This document shows, one piece after another, positions 25,384 through 32,922 of a stretch of 42,354 bases of DNA (position 1 is its first letter; the number at the start of each line of letters is the position of its first letter). The notes beneath the pieces were generated by a model, which was not told the DNA's origin, did not search any database, and saw only the letters and a program-made list of their open reading frames with translations. The position numbers and the translations under genes were made by a program. The DNA comes from an uncultured Oscillospiraceae bacterium (GTDB lineage Bacteria; Bacillota_A; Clostridia; Oscillospirales; Acutalibacteraceae): NCBI GenBank assembly GCA_910587995.1, contig CAJUNS010000002.1:107262-149615 (forward strand), read 5' to 3'.

Positions 25384-26586
25384 ATGGCAAAGGCAAAATT
25401 TGAACGCACCAAACCCCATGTCAACATTGGCACCATCGGCCACGTTGACCACGGCAAGACCACTTTGACCGCCGCCATCACCAAGGTTCTGGCGATGAAG
25501 GGCGACGCGGACTTCATGGACTATGCCAACATCGACAAGGCTCCTGAGGAGCGCGAGCGCGGCATTACCATCAACACCGCTCACGTAGAGTATCAGACGG
25601 ACGAGCGTCACTATGCCCATGTGGACTGCCCCGGCCACGCCGACTATGTTAAGAACATGATCACCGGCGCTGCTCAGATGGATGGCGGCATCTTGGTGGT
25701 TTCCGCTGCGGACGGCCCCATGCCTCAGACCCGCGAGCATATCCTGCTGGCCCGTCAGGTGGGTGTGCCCAGCATCGTGGTGTTCATGAACAAGTGCGAC
25801 CAGGTGGACGATGAGGAGCTGCTGGAGCTGGTTGAGATGGAAGTCCGCGAGCTCCTGAGCGAGTATGAGTTCCCCGGCGACGACACCCCCATCATCAAGG
25901 GTTCCGCCTTGCAGGCTCTGGAGTGCGCCAGCAACGATCCTTCCGATCCTGCTTACGCCCCCATCCTGGAGCTCATGAAGGCGGTTGACAGCTATATCCC
26001 CACTCCCGAGCGCAAAGCTGACCAGCCCTTCCTGATGCCTGTTGAGGACGTCTTCACCATCACTGGCCGCGGCACCGTGGCTACCGGCCGTGTGGAGCGT
26101 GGCCAGCTGAAGATGAGCGAGGAAGTGGAGATCGTTGGTCTGGCCGAGGAGACCCGCAAGACGGTCGTTACCGGCATCGAGATGTTCCGCAAGCTGCTGG
26201 ATTACGCTGAGGCTGGCGACAACATCGGCGTTCTGCTCCGCGGCGTGCAGCGTACCGACATCGAGCGCGGCCAGGTGCTGGCCAAGCCCGGTTCCATTCA
26301 TCCCCACACCAAGTTCAAGGGCCAGGTTTACGTGCTGACCAAGGACGAGGGCGGCCGTCATACTCCCTTCTTCAACAACTACCGTCCCCAGTTCTACTTC
26401 CGTACCACTGACGTAACCGGCGTTATCTCTCTGCCCGAGGGCACCGAGATGTGCATGCCTGGCGACAACGTCATGATGGACGTTGAGCTGATCACCCCCA
26501 TCGCCATTGAGGAAGGCCTGCGCTTCGCTATCCGCGAGGGCGGCCGTACCGTTGGCTCTGGCGTGGTTACCGCTATCAATTCCTAA
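25384..26586 (+). CDS. tuf: Elongation factor Tu
   Basis: 400-residue GTPase that delivers aminoacyl-tRNA to the ribosome. G1 is GHVDHGKTTL, switch I holds RGITINTAHVEY, switch II DCPGHADYVKNM, and G4 is NKCD. Domains II and III end in GGRTVGSGVVTAI. The ATG at 25384 (MAKAKFERTKPHVN) lies after AGGAGG at 25368-25373; an upstream TTG at 25363 precedes that site and is not the start. Codon use looks more T- and C-ending than in its neighbours, as expected of a very highly expressed gene. It is followed by a strong terminator. Confidence 0.98.
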   Translation: MAKAKFERTKPHVNIGTIGHVDHGKTTLTAAITKVLAMKGDADFMDYANIDKAPEERERGITINTAHVEYQTDERHYAHVDCPGHADYVKNMITGAAQMDGGILVVSAADGPMPQTREHILLARQVGVPSIVVFMNKCDQVDDEELLELVEMEVRELLSEYEFPGDDTPIIKGSALQALECASNDPSDPAYAPILELMKAVDSYIPTPERKADQPFLMPVEDVFTITGRGTVATGRVERGQLKMSEEVEIVGLAEETRKTVVTGIEMFRKLLDYAEAGDNIGVLLRGVQRTDIERGQVLAKPGSIHPHTKFKGQVYVLTKDEGGRHTPFFNNYRPQFYFRTTDVTGVISLPEGTEMCMPGDNVMMDVELITPIAIEEGLRFAIREGGRTVGSGVVTAINS

Positions 26587-26598
26587 GATATAAAAATG

Positions 26599-26632
26599 GA
26601 GACCCCCAAATGGGGGTCTCTTTCTTTTTCTT
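26599..26632. terminator. Rho-independent terminator of tuf
   Basis: GAGACCCCC-AAAT-GGGGGTCTC (26599-26620) followed by a T-rich tract. The A-run before it lets it work for the convergent GNAT gene too. Nothing else is visible up to 26723. Confidence 0.93.
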
Positions 26633-26723
26633 AGGCTGAGAGAGGCGGTGTGACATATTAAGAGATTAAGGTTGATGTATCCAGAAGCAAGGGGAGATTA
26701 TGGGTGTGTTTATTTAGCAATGC

Positions 26724-27539
26724 TTACAGGGTGAGATGGGCTGTGATACTGTTCTGCCCTTTCACCTGGGTGAAGCCCATGGATTCATACAGGGCAATGG
26801 CTGGGGCGTTGTCCACGTTCACGGTCAGCACCATGGCTTTGGGCCGGTTCAGCTCTATAGCTTTGGCCAGCATGGCCCTGGCATAGCCCTTCCGGCGGCA
26901 GTTCTCCTTCACGAACACGTCAAAAGGCTCATTCTCCTCATAATTGTGGGTAATGTCAATATAGCCCACAACCTGGTTGTTTTCGATGGCAAGAATGATT
27001 CGGAACCGCTCTGGGGCGGCAAGCACCTTCTCGGCTGTCCAGTACACATCGGTGGAGTGTATGGCGGCGTAGCCTGCCCGAAACTGGGGGCTATACAGCT
27101 GAATCCGGCTGTCTCTGGAAAGGTCCGGCTCTCCGGTGAGCAGCATCTTTTGCTGCTCCACATCGAAGTCCGCGCTGCTCTGCTCCAGCAGCCTCCGGAG
27201 CGGACGGTTGTTGGGGTTAAAAACGAAGTCGCACTGCCAGCCGGGATAGCGCTCCTTCAGAAAGGCCCACAGCTCCTCATAGGCCCGGGCGCTGCGGGAC
27301 AGGGGCATGAGCATTTCCAGATATTGCTCCTGCTCCTCCACCAAAAGCACAAAAAGCCCTAAGAGGGCCTCTCCTTCAAAGCAGCCCAGCACCAGTTTGT
27401 TGGACTGTTTGGGGGAATCCAGCAGGCGGCTAAACAGCTCTTCATCGCTGGAATAGATTGGTGTGCAAAAATTGGAATCACTGTTGATGTTCTTGGCAAA
27501 GTCCATATATTCCGCCGTACTTGGCAATATTTTCAGCAT
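26724..27539 (-). CDS. Two-domain GNAT acetyltransferase
   Basis: 271 residues. The C-terminal half (about 130-271) is a GNAT domain with motif A ENCRRKGYARAMLAKAIE and motif B VNVDNAPAIALYESMGF. The N-terminal half (ELLFS..., LGLFVLLVEE, FNPNNRPLRRLLEQ) has the outline of a second, degenerate GNAT fold in which motif A cannot be recognised. Only the C-terminal domain is expected to bind acetyl-CoA. The ATG at 27539 lies 8 bases after GGAG, behind a good promoter. It is convergent with tuf and divergent from the small membrane protein gene. Substrate unknown. Confidence 0.85.
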   Translation of the reverse strand: MLKILPSTAEYMDFAKNINSDSNFCTPIYSSDEELFSRLLDSPKQSNKLVLGCFEGEALLGLFVLLVEEQEQYLEMLMPLSRSARAYEELWAFLKERYPGWQCDFVFNPNNRPLRRLLEQSSADFDVEQQKMLLTGEPDLSRDSRIQLYSPQFRAGYAAIHSTDVYWTAEKVLAAPERFRIILAIENNQVVGYIDITHNYEENEPFDVFVKENCRRKGYARAMLAKAIELNRPKAMVLTVNVDNAPAIALYESMGFTQVKGQNSITAHLTL

Positions 27540-27569
27540 ATGATATACTCCAATCTAAAAATTTCTTTC

Positions 27570-27598
27570 ATTATATCATGGGGTGGGCAAAATGGCAA
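27570..27598 (-). promoter_or_regulatory. Promoter of the two-domain GNAT gene
   Basis: Minus strand: TTGCCA (27593-27598), 17-base spacer, TATAAT (27570-27575), about 30 bases before the start codon. Confidence 0.8.
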
Positions 27599-27648
27599 TC
27601 AAAATGATCGTGACCGGCCTGGGGTGGAGCTCAGTGGGAGGGACTTTA

Positions 27649-27677
27649 TTGACATAGCACAGCTGCTATGCTAAAAT
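27649..27677 (+). promoter_or_regulatory. Promoter with a palindromic operator-like spacer
   Basis: TTGACA (27649-27654), 17-base spacer, TAAAAT (27672-27677). The spacer region carries a perfect 7-bp inverted repeat, CATAGCA-CAGC-TGCTATG (27653-27670), between and touching the two promoter boxes. That is the position of a dimeric repressor operator. It controls the small membrane protein gene at 27704. Confidence 0.8.
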
Positions 27678-27703
27678 GTTATAGTAAGGAAGGAGTGAAA
27701 TGT

Positions 27704-28279
27704 ATGGGGAAATGGAAAAAGCGGATCATAGAGGGAACTATAGTTCTCTTGGCTGTAGGGCTGTTGGGCTACCGGTTTTGGCCCCGCTCCATGGAGCGGC
27801 TGCTGCCTGCGCCTAGGGAAGAGGCCAATCAGGTTTCCTGCTATTTGGATGTGCACCAATATGAGGAGGGCCTGCCAAGTTCCCGGCGTTATGAGATGAA
27901 AACTGAGGATAGAACAGAAATTCAGGAGCTGCTAAATATTTTAGATTCCACCTCATATCAAGCCAGCTTTCGAAACCTCCTTCCCTGGGAGCGGGGCAGC
28001 CTTCACTCCGGGCGGGACTACGATGGCAGGCTGCTGAGTCTGACCGTTTCCTTTGCAGGCGATTCCCAGGCGTACAGTCACTGGCTTTTTCTGGGCAGCA
28101 ACACCATGAGCGCGGATTCCCGGCAGATATACCCCGTCCACAAGGAAATATTCGGCCAGTTGGCGGATTATATCCACACCCACGGCACGATGCTCCCCCA
28201 TGCGGGCAGCGCATTGGTGAAGTCCCTATCGGACGGAATCACTTGGGGCATGCAAATTTGGGCTATGTGCCCAGGCTGA
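27704..28279 (+). CDS. Hypothetical single-pass membrane protein
   Basis: 191 residues, not recognised. The N-terminus is basic (MGKWKKR), and a single hydrophobic helix (about residues 9-28, IVLLAVGLLGYRFW) is followed by an outward-facing region of about 160 residues. There is no lipobox and no known catalytic motif. Its layout resembles small anchored sensor or substrate-binding proteins of Firmicutes, but I cannot assign a family. The ATG at 27704 follows AAGGAG by 8 bases; an upstream in-frame ATG at 27668 lies within the -10 region and is not plausible. The gene is monocistronic, behind the palindromic promoter, and its stop is 14 bases before a dispersed repeat. Confidence 0.7.
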   Translation: MGKWKKRIIEGTIVLLAVGLLGYRFWPRSMERLLPAPREEANQVSCYLDVHQYEEGLPSSRRYEMKTEDRTEIQELLNILDSTSYQASFRNLLPWERGSLHSGRDYDGRLLSLTVSFAGDSQAYSHWLFLGSNTMSADSRQIYPVHKEIFGQLADYIHTHGTMLPHAGSALVKSLSDGITWGMQIWAMCPG

Positions 28280-28292
28280 GGCCGGGGGGCCA

Positions 28293-28366
28293 TTTCGAGG
28301 AGTTTTCGTGTTCCCCCGCCCAACGGGCGGGGGAACACAGATGATTATCTCTGTGGTTGGGACACA
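28293..28366. repeat. Dispersed double-hairpin repeat, copy 2
   Basis: A 14-bp perfect stem GTGTTCCCCCGCCC/GGGCGGGGGAACAC (28308-28338, loop AAC), then AGATGATTATCTCTGTGG. It matches 9779-9853 in inverted orientation. The loop differs between copies (AAC here, TAC there) while the stem is identical. Confidence 0.92.
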
Positions 28367-28385
28367 CCCGCTGGGGGGAGGGAGG

Positions 28386-28414
28386 TTGCGTTTTTTCTGT
28401 TTTTGTAGTATAAT
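28386..28414 (+). promoter_or_regulatory. Promoter of the MATE exporter gene
   Basis: TTGCGT (28386-28391), 17-base spacer rich in T, TATAAT (28409-28414). AGGAGG follows 45 bases downstream. Confidence 0.82.
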
Positions 28415-28465
28415 GATTTCATCCAATACTCCCCACCGGTCTTTTCCGGGGAAATAGGAGGCGCT

Positions 28466-29809
28466 ATGAACGCAGAGAAACAAGATTTTTCCGTGGGCTC
28501 CGTCAGGCGGCAGATTATCGCCCAGGCTGTCCCACTGACGGTTGCGCAAGTGGTCCAGCTGCTCTACAATGTGGTGGACCGCATCTACATCGGCCACCTG
28601 GAAGGCGTGGGGGATATGGCTCTCACGGGCCTGGGGGTGACCTTCCCGGTCATTGTACTCATCGCTGCCTTCACCAACTTACTGGGCAGCGGCGGAGCGG
28701 CGCTGTTTGCCATTGCCCGAGGCCGGGGGGACGAGGAAGAGGCCCAAAGCATTTTGGGCAATGCCTTCGCCCTGCTGGCCTTGGCCTCTTTGGTCCTGTT
28801 TGCCATCTGCTATCCCTTGCGCCGCCCGATTTTGCTCCTGTTCGGGGCCAGCCAGGTCTCGGTGGAGTACGCCAGCCAGTACCTGCAAATTTACCTATTT
28901 GGCACCGCTTTTTCCATGCTGGCCACTGGCCTCAACGGCTACATCAATGCCCAGGGCTTCCCCAAAACCGGCATGCTTACCACTATTTTAGGCGCTGCGG
29001 TGAATATCATCCTGGATCCCCTTTTCATTTTCGGCTTTCAAATGGGGGTCCGGGGCGCGGCTCTGGCCACGGTGTTGAGCCAGGGGCTCTCCGCCCTGTG
29101 GGTGCTGCGCTTCTTGACAGGCAAAAAGGCCATTCTGCCCATCCGCTTGGCCAAGGTGCGCCTCAGCCTGCGAAGGACCCGGGAGATCGTCGCCATTGGC
29201 ACCCCTGGCTTTGTGATGCAGGGCACCAACAGCTTGGTGCAGATTGTGTGCAACAACCAGCTGCAGGCCTTTGGAGGCGACCTGTATGTGGGCATTATGA
29301 CCGTGCTCTGTTCCGTGCGGGAGGTCCTTTCTCTGCCGGTCATGGGCATCACCGATGGCGCGGGGCCGGTGCTGGGCTTTAACTATGGAGCGGGGAAAAA
29401 CCAGCGGGTCAAAGAGGGCATCCGTTTTGCGGCCTCCCTGGGAACCGGCTACACTTTGCTGGCCTGGATTGTGGTGATGCTGATTCCCACCCAGCTCATG
29501 CGGGTGTTTTCCAGCGACAGTCAAATCGTCCTTTCTGGCGCGGAAATGTTGAACATCTACTTTTTCGGGTTCTTCTTTATGGCCTTCCAGTTCTCGGGGC
29601 AGACAGTGTTTCGGGCTCTGGGCCGGGTAAAGCAGGCCATCTTCTTCTCACTGTTCCGCAAGGTGATGATTGTGGTCCCCCTGACGCTGCTGCTGCCCGC
29701 GCTGGGGCTGGGCGTGCGGGGCGTGTTTCTGGCGGAGCCCATCTCCAATGCCATTGGCGGTCTGGCCTGCTTCTTGACCATGTGGCACACTATTTACCGG
29801 AAGCTGTAG
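28466..29809 (+). CDS. MATE-family efflux transporter
   Basis: 447 residues with twelve hydrophobic segments, the MATE layout of two six-helix bundles. Typical family segments are IIAQAVPLTVAQVVQLLYNVVDR at the N-terminus (Q/P-rich helix 1), GLGVTFPV, GSGGAALFAIARGRGD after helix 2, and ADGAGPVLGFNYGAG-like sequence (here TDGAGPVLGFNYGAG) opening the second bundle. Members export cationic drugs, toxins or metabolites using sodium or proton gradients; the substrate here is unknown. The ATG at 28466 follows AGGAGG. The gene has its own promoter and terminator. Confidence 0.92.
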   Translation: MNAEKQDFSVGSVRRQIIAQAVPLTVAQVVQLLYNVVDRIYIGHLEGVGDMALTGLGVTFPVIVLIAAFTNLLGSGGAALFAIARGRGDEEEAQSILGNAFALLALASLVLFAICYPLRRPILLLFGASQVSVEYASQYLQIYLFGTAFSMLATGLNGYINAQGFPKTGMLTTILGAAVNIILDPLFIFGFQMGVRGAALATVLSQGLSALWVLRFLTGKKAILPIRLAKVRLSLRRTREIVAIGTPGFVMQGTNSLVQIVCNNQLQAFGGDLYVGIMTVLCSVREVLSLPVMGITDGAGPVLGFNYGAGKNQRVKEGIRFAASLGTGYTLLAWIVVMLIPTQLMRVFSSDSQIVLSGAEMLNIYFFGFFFMAFQFSGQTVFRALGRVKQAIFFSLFRKVMIVVPLTLLLPALGLGVRGVFLAEPISNAIGGLACFLTMWHTIYRKL

Positions 29810-29888
29810 AAGAGGCGCGGCGAGGTCTGGCTCAGTCCCGGGCGGCTTAAAAACGGTTGCTGCACAACTTTTTTGTTTCTCTCCTTTC

Positions 29889-29930
29889 AAAAAAAAGCAC
29901 AAGCGGATTTACTGCCGCTTGCGCCTTTTT
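29889..29930. terminator. Terminator after the MATE gene, possibly bidirectional
   Basis: CAAGCGG (29900-29906) pairs with CCGCTTG (29915-29921), extended by GC pairs, with T-runs downstream on the plus strand (29925-29930) and an A-run (29890-29896) upstream. The rest of the gap 29810-29947 shows nothing else. Confidence 0.8.
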
Positions 29931-29947
29931 GCTTTTATTACGCGGTT

Positions 29948-30112
29948 TAGGGCTTGTTTGAAAATAGAGAAAATGCCGGATTTTTGACCAAAAGGAGGCG
30001 ATTTCAAGGAGAAAACCGCAAGTCAATCTCGCGATTGACGAGGATTTTCGACGCAGAAAGCGACTGCTTATGGACACAAAGTCGGTGTTTTTGATTTTTC
30101 AAACGAGCCTTA
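29948..30112. mobile_element. MITE-like element, full copy (165 bp)
   Basis: Terminal inverted repeats are TAGGGCTTGTTTGAAAAT at the left and ATTTTTCAAACGAGCCTTA at the right, imperfect over about 18 bp. The interior holds a 7-bp hairpin GTCAATC-TCGC-GATTGAC and no open frame of note. It matches the short copy at 13275-13396 on the opposite strand. The last three bases (TTA) are the stop codon, TAA on the minus strand, of the zinc-ribbon gene, so that protein ends at the element boundary. Confidence 0.83.
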
Positions 30113-30574
30113 GGTAAACAGCCCCTTCAGCCAGTTGGCGGCGGCGTCCGCGCCGAACACCGCTGCCATAATCAGCAGCAAAAACAGCACCACCGAGAGG
30201 ATTTCCCCGACAATCCGCATTGGGCCGGGAGGCTCCGCCGGGCCTGGTTCCATCTCCCGTTCCACCTCCCGGCCTACCTGGGCGGAAAGGACCCGGGCTT
30301 CTTCCAGCTGGCGGTAGGGCACAAAGAGGCTCTTGTCAGTGGGCATCACTTGGCTGTCGTAAAAATAGGATGCCGGGCCGCTGGAAAAGTCCTCCATTTT
30401 GCAGGCAATTCCCTCCTGGGACAAGCGCTCCCACACCTGCTGGGCTGTGTACAGGTCCGCGCTGTGGAGCAACACCATGTCTTCCGGGTCCACGGGGCGC
30501 AGCTTGGTGTTCCGGCAGTTGGGGCACCGGGCGGCGTTGTCGCAGATGGCCCGGCACTTTGGACAGTACAGCAA
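30110..30574 (-). CDS. Zinc-ribbon protein with C-terminal membrane anchor
   Basis: 154 residues. An N-terminal zinc ribbon (CPKC at 4-7, CPNC at 17-20) is followed by a small alpha/beta domain like the DUF2007 signal-transducing domain (VLLHSADLYTAQQVWERLSQ...). A C-terminal helix (about 120-145, IVGEILSVVLFLLLIMAAVF) probably anchors it in the membrane with the ribbon inside. The TTG start at 30574 follows a perfect AGGAGGTGAT site that overlaps the stop codon of the HD-domain gene, so the two are coupled. The stop codon TAA is the first three bases of the MITE-like element. Function unknown. Confidence 0.78.
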   Translation of the reverse strand: MLYCPKCRAICDNAARCPNCRNTKLRPVDPEDMVLLHSADLYTAQQVWERLSQEGIACKMEDFSSGPASYFYDSQVMPTDKSLFVPYRQLEEARVLSAQVGREVEREMEPGPAEPPGPMRIVGEILSVVLFLLLIMAAVFGADAAANWLKGLFT

Positions 30575-30585
30575 AGCATCACCTC

Positions 30586-31245
30586 CTAAATGAGCTGATG
30601 GCCGTTGATGGTCAGCTTAAATTCCAGCTTGAGCTTCTCCGCCGCCCGGCGGCACAGAATCATCCGGTCCATAAAGATCTCGAAATATTCCATAATGGAG
30701 CCGAAAGCCGGGTCTACCTCCAGCATAAGCCAAATGGCTGTGTGGGCCGGGTCGATTTTCAAATCGGACTTAGTTACAGAGTAATTGACCCGGTCGTGGA
30801 TGTCGAACTGGTGGGGATTTTTGTTCCGCACCCGGCTGCGGCGCACGTCAGACTTATCCGCTAGAATCAGCGCGGCGGATTCCGCGTTTACCGGCACGCC
30901 GGTTCCCTCGTCGTGGTTGCCAATGGCCGTGGAGACCAGGGCAATCTCTTCTGGAGGAAAGCCCATGTTGTCCAGCAGGCGGAAGGCCATCACCGCCCCG
31001 CTTTGGCTGTGGTCCACCCGGTTCACCAGGTTGCCGATGTCGTGGAGGTATCCGGCGATTTTGGTCAGCTCCACTTGCCGGGCCGGGTAGCCCAGCTCCT
31101 CTAAAATATAGCCCGCCGCCTCCGAGACCCGGCCCACATGGGCAAAGCTGTGCTCGGTGAAGCCCAGGGCGGCCATAGAGGCGTCGGCCTGGGCAATGTA
31201 AGTGCGAATGGCGGGATCGCGCTTGATTTGATCAAAGCTTATCAT
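30586..31245 (-). CDS. HD-domain phosphohydrolase-like protein
   Basis: 219 residues. The HD metal site is visible: an early His in EHSFAHVGRV, the HD pair in AGYLHDIGN near residue 68, a further His in AIGNHDEG near 109, and an Asp in ILADKSDV near 128. HD proteins hydrolyse nucleotide or phosphate esters; the C-terminal third (DIHDRVNYSVTKSDLKID...) has no domain I recognise. The ATG at 31245 has a weak GGAGAA site. It lies 55 bases after the flavodoxin-like gene and overlaps the ribosome binding site of the zinc-ribbon gene, suggesting a three-gene operon. Substrate unknown. Confidence 0.82.
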   Translation of the reverse strand: MISFDQIKRDPAIRTYIAQADASMAALGFTEHSFAHVGRVSEAAGYILEELGYPARQVELTKIAGYLHDIGNLVNRVDHSQSGAVMAFRLLDNMGFPPEEIALVSTAIGNHDEGTGVPVNAESAALILADKSDVRRSRVRNKNPHQFDIHDRVNYSVTKSDLKIDPAHTAIWLMLEVDPAFGSIMEYFEIFMDRMILCRRAAEKLKLEFKLTINGHQLI

Positions 31246-31300
31246 AGGGATTCTCCGTTTTCACGATAAAGGCTCTTGCAACTTCCTGGGCCAGATAGCT

Positions 31301-31918
31301 TTAGCGGACGAAATTGGTAAACTGCTTGGGCTCCTGCTCCGGCAGGCCGAACTTCTCCCGGCCCAGGGCGATGCTCTTTATCAAAAAGCTCATGTTGCGG
31401 GCCAAAGTGCGCATCATCTGCAGGCCCTCCGCGTCCTCCTGGGCTTGGCCGGGGGTCTGCCCGTGGATGCCGTTCCAGTATTGGCCGGAGGCAATGGGCA
31501 TGCCGCTGATGGCGAAAAACTTGTTCAGCTCGTCATAGGTGGCGGTCAGGCCGCCCCGGCGGGCCGCCGCTACCGCCGCGCCCACCTTCATGGTTTTGTC
31601 GCAGCGGGCGCTGTAGAACAGGCGGGTTAAAAAGGCCACCAGCGTGGCGTTGGCCGAGGCATAGTACACCGGCGAACCCACCACCAGACCATCGCAGGCG
31701 GCGAACCGGGAAGCCGCTTGGTTGACTTCGTCATCAAAGACGCAGCGGCCCAGTTCTCCGCATTTCCGGCAGGCGATGCAGCCCCGAATGTCCTTGTTCC
31801 CAATGTGCAGAATCTCGGTCTCGATGCCCTCTTGGTGAAAGATTTTCTCCATCTCGTGCAGGGCGGTATAGGTGTTTCCCTGGGCGTGGGGGCTTCCGTT
31901 GATCATTAATACATTCAT
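31301..31918 (-). CDS. Flavodoxin-fold NAD(P)H-dependent oxidoreductase
   Basis: 205 residues of the NADPH-dependent FMN reductase/iron-sulfur flavoprotein type. The FMN phosphate loop is MINGSPHAQGNT at residues 5-16, the CIACRKCGELGRCVF segment carries four closely spaced cysteines (three in a CxxCxxC pattern), and GSPVYYASANATL near 85 contacts the flavin ring. A [4Fe-4S] cluster is possible. The ATG at 31918 follows AAGGAGGA; the longer in-frame start at 31978 lies inside the promoter and is rejected. It probably heads an operon with the HD and zinc-ribbon genes and is divergent from the TipA-like regulator. Confidence 0.87.
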   Translation of the reverse strand: MNVLMINGSPHAQGNTYTALHEMEKIFHQEGIETEILHIGNKDIRGCIACRKCGELGRCVFDDEVNQAASRFAACDGLVVGSPVYYASANATLVAFLTRLFYSARCDKTMKVGAAVAAARRGGLTATYDELNKFFAISGMPIASGQYWNGIHGQTPGQAQEDAEGLQMMRTLARNMSFLIKSIALGREKFGLPEQEPKQFTNFVR

Positions 31919-31949
31919 GCAGACTCCTCCTTGTGATGGTTTCCCTCTT

Positions 31950-31978
31950 ATTATACCGCATGGGGAGAAAATACGCAA
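31950..31978 (-). promoter_or_regulatory. Promoter of the flavodoxin-like gene
   Basis: Minus strand: TTGCGT (31973-31978), 17-base spacer, TATAAT (31950-31955), about 30 bases before the start codon. Confidence 0.83.
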
Positions 31979-32107
31979 CGGGAATTTGGGGATGTAAGAA
32001 AGAGATCGGGGAGAGGCCCAGGGGCCATTCGCCGCGCAGGGGCAAACCTGCCTTTGAAGCGGGCCACCGCCGGTGGACCCATAACCGCAAAAAAATTTAT
32101 TTTCCTC

Positions 32108-32138
32108 TTGACTCTCCCCTTAGGTCATACCCTATACT
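32108..32138 (+). promoter_or_regulatory. MerR-type promoter with a 19-base spacer
   Basis: TTGACT (32108-32113) and TATACT (32133-32138) are 19 bases apart, the stretched spacing that MerR-family activators correct by untwisting DNA. The left part of the spacer, CTCCCCTTAGG, resembles a half-site of MerR drug-regulator operators as I recall them; the right half has diverged. It lies directly upstream of the merR-type gene, so autoregulation is likely. Confidence 0.8.
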
Positions 32139-32161
32139 TATGTGGAAAGGGAGGTGGATGC

Positions 32162-32875
32162 ATGCGAACCGTCAAGGAAGTCAGCAAACTCACTGGGGTC
32201 AGCGTCCGGACCCTGCACCATTACCACGCCATCGGCCTGCTTCTGCCCAGCCAGGTCACCCCCGCCGGGTACCGGCTCTACGATGAACAGGCCCTGGCGC
32301 GGCTGCAAATGATTTTGCTCTTCCGGGAGCTGGAATTCCCCTTGGCCCAGATCCAGGAGATTCTGGACGCTCCTGGTTTTGACCGGCCCCAGGCCCTGCG
32401 GGAGCAGATCAAGCTGCTGGAGCTGCGCCGGGAACGGTTGGGCAGGCTCATCCGCTTGGCCCAAGAAACATTAGACAAAGGAGAGAACCACATGGATTTT
32501 ACCGCGTTTGATGCCAAAGAATTGGAGGCCTACGCCAAAGAGGCCAAAGAACGCTGGGGCGGCACTCCGGCCTATCAGGAGTTTCAGGAGCGGGCCAAGG
32601 GGAAGCCGGACTTTGCCCAGGCCAGCCGCTTAATGGACTGCTTCGCCCAGCTGGGCCGGGTCAAGGACCAGGACCCGGCCTCGCCAGAGGTCCAAAAGCT
32701 GGTGGAGGCGCTGCGGCAGACCATCAGCGAAAACTTTTACACCTGCACCCCGGAGATTTTACGGGGATTGGGGGAGATGTACGCTGCAGACCCCCGTTTT
32801 CGGGAGAACATCGACCGGGCGGGTGGGCCGGGCGCCGCTGAATTTGCCAGCCGCGCCATAGCGGCCTTCCAATAA
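32162..32875 (+). CDS. TipA-type MerR-family transcriptional regulator
   Basis: 237 residues. A winged-helix MerR domain starts MRTVKEVSKLTGVSVRTLHHYHAIGLL, with YRLYDEQALARLQMI following, then a dimerisation coiled coil (REQIKLLELRRERLGRLIRLAQ). From about residue 110 there is a TipAS-like ligand domain (YAKEAKERWGGTPAYQEF ... FYTCTPEILRGLGEMYAADPRF), which in TipA binds thiopeptide antibiotics. The ATG at 32162 follows GGGAGG. A 19-base-spacer promoter just upstream fits activation of its own gene; no other target is evident nearby. The ligand is unknown. Confidence 0.92.
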   Translation: MRTVKEVSKLTGVSVRTLHHYHAIGLLLPSQVTPAGYRLYDEQALARLQMILLFRELEFPLAQIQEILDAPGFDRPQALREQIKLLELRRERLGRLIRLAQETLDKGENHMDFTAFDAKELEAYAKEAKERWGGTPAYQEFQERAKGKPDFAQASRLMDCFAQLGRVKDQDPASPEVQKLVEALRQTISENFYTCTPEILRGLGEMYAADPRFRENIDRAGGPGAAEFASRAIAAFQ

Positions 32876-32922
32876 GAAAAAACCGGCCCCAGGGCGCTTG
32901 CCTTGAGGCCGGTCTTTTCTTT
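32876..32922. terminator. Bidirectional terminator between the MerR and GNAT genes
   Basis: ACCGGCC (32882-32888) pairs with GGCCGGT (32907-32913). A T-rich tract follows on the plus strand and an A-run precedes on the left, so it serves both the MerR gene and the opposing hpf-methyltransferase-GNAT operon. Confidence 0.87.

Noticed and set aside
23216..25396. 726-codon open frame antisense to fusA
   Set aside because: Shadow of EF-G codons; no domain and no start signals.
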